Below, piece by piece: positions 60,693 through 64,000 of a stretch of 64,000 nucleotides of DNA. The DNA is from Sesamum alatum (Eukaryota > Streptophyta > Magnoliopsida > Lamiales > Pedaliaceae). The position numbers and the translations under genes are program-made. Location of the stretch: contig JACGWO010000002.1 of assembly GCA_034509735.1 (NCBI GenBank), positions 50,651,115 to 50,715,114 on the forward strand, written 5' to 3'. The notes under the pieces were generated by a model, which made no database searches, was not told the origin of the DNA, and worked only from the letters and a program-made list of their open reading frames with translations. How positions within the stretch are numbered: position 1 is the stretch's first letter; each line of letters begins with the position of its first letter.

Positions 60693-60950
60693 ATCTTCAC
60701 AAAAAAATATAAAAAAAAAATAGTCACAACAAAAACGACCAAAATAAAATTTATATAACGTAAAATTTTAAGAAAAACAACTTACTGTAACCGCAACTGC
60801 AATTTTTCCGATTAGTTTCCGTCGATTTCCACACCAAACACTGCAGCAAGGTTTTTTTCTCCGCACAATATCTTCTTCTCCGAATGTAAGAGATAAGCTT
60901 GATTTCTTCTGAATGTGATAAGCTCGGGGAGTTTGCATATATACACAAAC

Positions 60951-61000
60951 GCATGCATTAAAGGCGAGATGGGACGCATGCATTAAAGGCGAGATGGGAC
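60951..61000. repeat. 25-bp tandem duplication upstream of mudrA remnant
   Basis: Two perfect copies of a 25-mer beginning GCATGCATTAAAGGCGAGAT, followed by another GCATGCAT, at the presumed promoter of the minus-strand gene. Confidence 0.92.
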
Positions 61001-61033
61001 GCATGCATGGCATAAACCAGCCTTGTAAAAAGC

Positions 61034-61314
61034 ACTCTGAAGACGGGGTTTGTAACCCCGTCTTCAGAGTCATCAAGCAAGCACTCTGAAGACGGGGTTT
61101 GTAACCCCGTCTTCAGAGTCATCAAGCCTGTGAAGGCTGGTTTATTTACCAGCCTTCACGGACTCTTAGAGAGAACCCCGTCTCTCTAAAAGTGCTCAGG
61201 CATCTTGGCAAGATGCCTGACACAATTTTATAAGGCGGGGTTTGTAATCCCGTCTCTTCAAGAGACGGGGTCCGCTCAATTTCGAAATTGGTGTGAAAAC
61301 ACACCAATTTCGAA
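61034..61314. repeat. Right subterminal palindrome array
   Basis: At least six hairpins in 280 bp. Two tandem copies (period 49) have 17-bp arms ACTCTGAAGACGGGGTT around TGT (61034-61070, 61083-61119). Others are GTGAAGGCTGGT arms (61130-61159), CAGGCATCTT arms (61197-61219), CCCGTCTCT arms (61249-61269) and 15-bp TTCGAAATTGGTGTG arms (61281-61314). An imperfect one with AGAGAGAACCCCGTCTCTCT lies at 61168-61189. Confidence 0.92.
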
Positions 61315-61347
61315 TTTTTTTTTATATATTTTTAAAATAAATTTACC

Positions 61348-61646
61348 TATATATATATATATATATTAAATAACTTCCATTTTCCCGATCAAATGATTGA
61401 TCTAATCAAACTTTGGAGATGTAAAACTTTTGTCCTAATAAGATGAAACTTTGGAAATTACCAAACATAAACTCCAACAAGTTTACAAATACTATGGAAT
61501 CATACCTCTTCACCATACTACACTGATGTTAATTCCAACAAACTTTGCTCATAAACCTCATATATACATGCAATATTTGTAAGAAAATGTTAATTAAGGT
61601 TGTTGATTAACCAAAATTGCACTAATTAACATTACGAGGTCTTTAA
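61348..61646. other. Gap between MULE and LOR gene
   Basis: About 300 bp of AT-rich sequence after the transposon end. It would contain the LOR promoter. No clear TATA box was chosen and no other feature is visible. Confidence 0.5.
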
Positions 61647-63255
61647 ATGTTTGTACCTGATGTGAGGGACTTTGTCCCTACGGTCAGTGTTGTGGGGGAT
61701 GATTTTTGCTTCCCTTACCTTGTGGACTTGGCTGTGAAGAAAAAGGTAGGTTTCTCTACTACATATTCATGTGTTGGATGACAATGGAACTCTACTTCTG
61801 CAAGTTGATGGCGGGTTTTGGCAATTCAACAAGACAAGAACCATGCATGATTCTCTGGGTTTACCTATCATCACGTTGCGCAAAAAGGTACTTGTAACGT
61901 TCTATCTTTTTAATTTATTCAATACGTTGAATTTGGTAGTCCGGTGGTGAGGGTCAAAAGTTATTACAACAATTATGTTGGTTTCAGAACTTTACTAAAT
62001 ACATTTGATCGGAGTAAACGTACATTTTGACCTGTGTTTATCTTCCAATGAGTTAGGGCCTTGAATTTTATTAGACTTACTTTATAGTCTCTATATTGGT
62101 AGCGCAATCCTCTGTTGTGGGGCCTTGGAACTTGACAAGCGTATGATGTAGTATCTATGTGGGTATGCTATGCTACACTAATGCAGGCAAAGATCGAAAC
62201 CGACCACTGCACAGATATGGATAGTAATCTCCTGAACAACATTGATTTCGTGATAGACTCATGATGTAGTGTCTCTATAAATCTAAGCATATATAATTCA
62301 TGCCAGCCAGCCAGCCATTCATGCTTTCTATTTTTTCGTGCTAAAATTCCTCTAATTAATTAATCTTAATTATGGGCAATTATGTGTTGTTTAACTTGCA
62401 TAATTTGTTTACATTTATTAGGGAATTTCGTTGCAGCAACAATGGACAGTCCATCGTGGGGAAGGCTCAGAGGGGAGCAACCTTCTCTACACTGTGCGGA
62501 AATCTCACTCCTTCCAGCTGAAAACACGACTTCAAGTCTTCTTGGCTACCAACCTCACCGGAGATATCTGCGATTTTCGTGTTATTGGGATTTACATTTC
62601 TCAATCTTTTAAAGTTTACAAAGGCGACACTTTGATGGCCGAGGTAAACTTTAACATCTCTTTCTAACATCCTTCAACATCCTTTTCTGGGACTAGTCAT
62701 CGCGGTATACTCGATCCACGTGTAAAAAAGGAGCAAGATTTACTTGTAATTTCTTGTTCATACATATAACGGTTATTTAATCCATATATCAAAGTAGTTA
62801 TTCTACACCCCTTAATCTTAATAATACCAGTCATCATGATATGTCGCTCCTGCATGTATATAATAAATAAATTTTATATTTTAAAATATATTATAAATAA
62901 AAATAAAATATATTAATTCGGCAGTTAAGTTAATGTAAAACTTGGAAATTTGAGTAAGTTAATTATCTTATCAATTGAATGAATAACATTTTTTGGATCA
63001 CAAAAAATTGATGCAGTAGTGTCAAAACCGTTACTTTATGTCTATAGCACCAATTTTTTTTTTTATAATTTACTAATCATCGTAGCACGTCATCCATGCA
63101 TGCATATAATAAAAGATTTTTCATGTTATTAAAAATAAAAATAAAATATACAAACCACCAAATTAAGGCTCCAAGAAAAAGAAAAAAAAAATGATTTAAA
63201 GAATTGTTAACATAACAAAAGAATTGGTGTACTGGTGTTAAATAATGGAGTCACT

Positions 63256-63289
<34 letters not shown>

Positions 63290-63747
63290 TAAACAGAAGT
63301 AACTGCAGTGTCATATTTGTCCTAGGAGTATAATCGTTATATTTAAAATTGGTATAACAATGTCATTAAATACCGTTTGTGAGTGTAGAGGGTTTTTTTT
63401 TTTATATTAATATGGATAATAGCATCAAAGTATAGATACACGAAATATAAATTGTTTCTAAGTGGTCTTCTACTACAGAACACGAAAACTCATCCTAAAG
63501 ATGGCAATAGACTTTGAACTACGTAAATATTTGTATCTTGCATTTTATTTATTTTTTATTTTCTGCATACATTAATTAACCTTATTTTGAATGACCTTTG
63601 CATTATTGCAATGGTGTGAAGGTAAAAGAGAGGTTCACATTGGGAGGAAGCTTGGGGAAGGAAAGATTTGAAGCAAGAATTTATCCTGGGGTGGATTATG
63701 CATTTATTGTTTCACTACTAGTGATACTAAATGAAATAGATTCCTAG
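61647..63747 (+). CDS. LURP-one-related (LOR) protein gene with a frameshift
   Basis: Three exons: 61647-61887, 62437-62643 and 63622-63747 (about 190 aa if in frame). Seen: MFVPDVRDFVPTVSVVGDDF then CFPYLVDLAVKKKVGFSTTY in one frame, and HVLDDNGTLLLQVDGGFWQF then NKTRTMHDSLGLPIITLRKK in the next frame of the same exon. Exon 2 gives QQWTVHRGEGSEGSNLLYTV, RKSHSFQLKTRLQVFLATNL and DICDFRVIGIYISQSFKVYK. Exon 3 gives VKERFTLGGSLGKERFEARI and YPGVDYAFIVSLLVILNEID. This is the tubby-like beta-barrel LOR fold; Arabidopsis LURP1 acts in oomycete defence, while most relatives are uncharacterised. Exon 1 is 241 nt (80 codons plus one), so one base near 61768-61775 is extra. That is either a real break or a sequence error. 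Confidence 0.85.
63257..63281. repeat. (TA)n in LOR intron 2
   Basis: A TA dinucleotide run within the second intron, which spans 62644-63621. Confidence 0.9.
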
Positions 63748-64000
63748 TTCTTGAATGGATAAGTGAATTACTAATTTAAGTTGTACTAATACTGTTGAAA
63801 ATATTATTTTACGAGCAGTATCTTTAGAATTATGATACTTCAATTTATTTTTCAAGTGATGTGATTGAGGTGTGAATTTGACTCTCCTTAAAAGTTATTA
63901 AATTAGAGTTCTGAGGCGTGTAGGAGTCGCAATATCAATGAATTTGGCATAAGAACAGATTAATCCAATAAAACTGCACATGTGTTTTCATAATCTAAAA
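63748..64000. other. 3' flank of the LOR gene
   Basis: AT-rich sequence to the window end. It contains the probable 3' UTR and no further gene. Confidence 0.6.

Larger units (their letters stand above)
58028..61347. mobile_element. Mutator-like element with plant-mobile-domain gene and truncated mudrA (3.3 kb)
   Basis: The left terminus GGTAAATTTATTTTAAAAAT is mirrored by the right end, which in reverse reads the same 20 bases. Both flanks are TATATATAT; a 9-bp target duplication is possible but uninformative in a TA repeat. Inside are two convergent gene remnants: a plant-mobile-domain gene (plus, from 58394) and the N-terminal part of a MuDR-type transposase gene (minus, from 60692). They meet at a junction near 59750. 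Both subterminal regions are packed with perfect palindromes. A TATA box (CTATATAAAG) lies near 58279, and two 25-bp tandem repeats (GCATGCATTAAAGGCGAGAT...) lie at 60951-61000, upstream of the minus gene. Confidence 0.85.

Noticed and set aside
1..64000. tRNA or rRNA genes
   Set aside because: No cloverleaf with a GTTCGA-type T-loop and matching acceptor stem, and no rRNA motif, was recognised by eye; a covariance-model scan would be needed to exclude them.

Overview
This is a 64 kb piece of an AT-rich flowering-plant nuclear genome, most likely a eudicot. The evidence is plant-specific gene families (CIPK kinase, AZG purine permease, WEB/DUF827 protein, plant mobile domain, LURP-one-related protein), GT-AG introns, plastid-type transit peptides, and ribosomal and cell-cycle promoters of plant type. 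No prokaryotic or organellar block is visible. The species cannot be fixed from the sequence; an asterid is my guess.

Layout. 0.16-1.9 kb (-): intronless AZG1-like purine/cytokinin permease. 7.7-10.6 kb (-): intronless-CDS CIPK kinase with a probable 5'UTR intron and possible uORF. 13.5-15.7 kb: a Mutator-type (MULE) element with a target-site duplication (TSD) of about 11-12 bp, holding a nested Harbinger-like element and a GC-rich island. 16.4-19.6 kb (-): plastid uroporphyrinogen decarboxylase (6 exons, one intron needing a GC donor). 20.9-22.5 kb (-): ribosomal protein L21 (2 exons) with telo-box and site II promoter. 23.6-25.6 kb (-): small HMG-box protein (6 exons). 28.3-31.1 kb (-): WEB-family coiled-coil protein (2 exons). 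31.3-48.5 kb: gene desert of transposon remnants, including a solo LTR, a long inverted repeat, degenerate tandem repeats and an 81-bp minisatellite broken by three insertions. 48.5-52.9 kb (+): plastid-type aspartate aminotransferase (11 exons), its fourth intron inflated by a 1.5 kb MULE. 53.4-56.5 kb (-): sororin-like cohesin protector (4 exons) with an E2F site in the promoter. 58.0-61.3 kb: a 3.3 kb MULE carrying a broken plant-mobile-domain gene convergent with a truncated mudrA transposase gene, with arrays of perfect palindromes inside both ends. 61.6-63.7 kb (+): LURP-one-related gene (3 exons) with a one-base frameshift.

The host genes are unrelated housekeeping or signalling genes and do not form a pathway cluster. 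The most coherent accessory signal is a group of Mutator-type elements whose termini begin with GGTAAATT or close variants: three ~430-bp copies, the 13.5-15.7 kb element, the AAT-intron element and the mobile-domain element. The mobile-domain element retains coding remnants of a transposase and may be a relative of the former autonomous driver. Exon boundaries were derived by hand from reading frame, splice consensus and remembered family sequences; no search was run.
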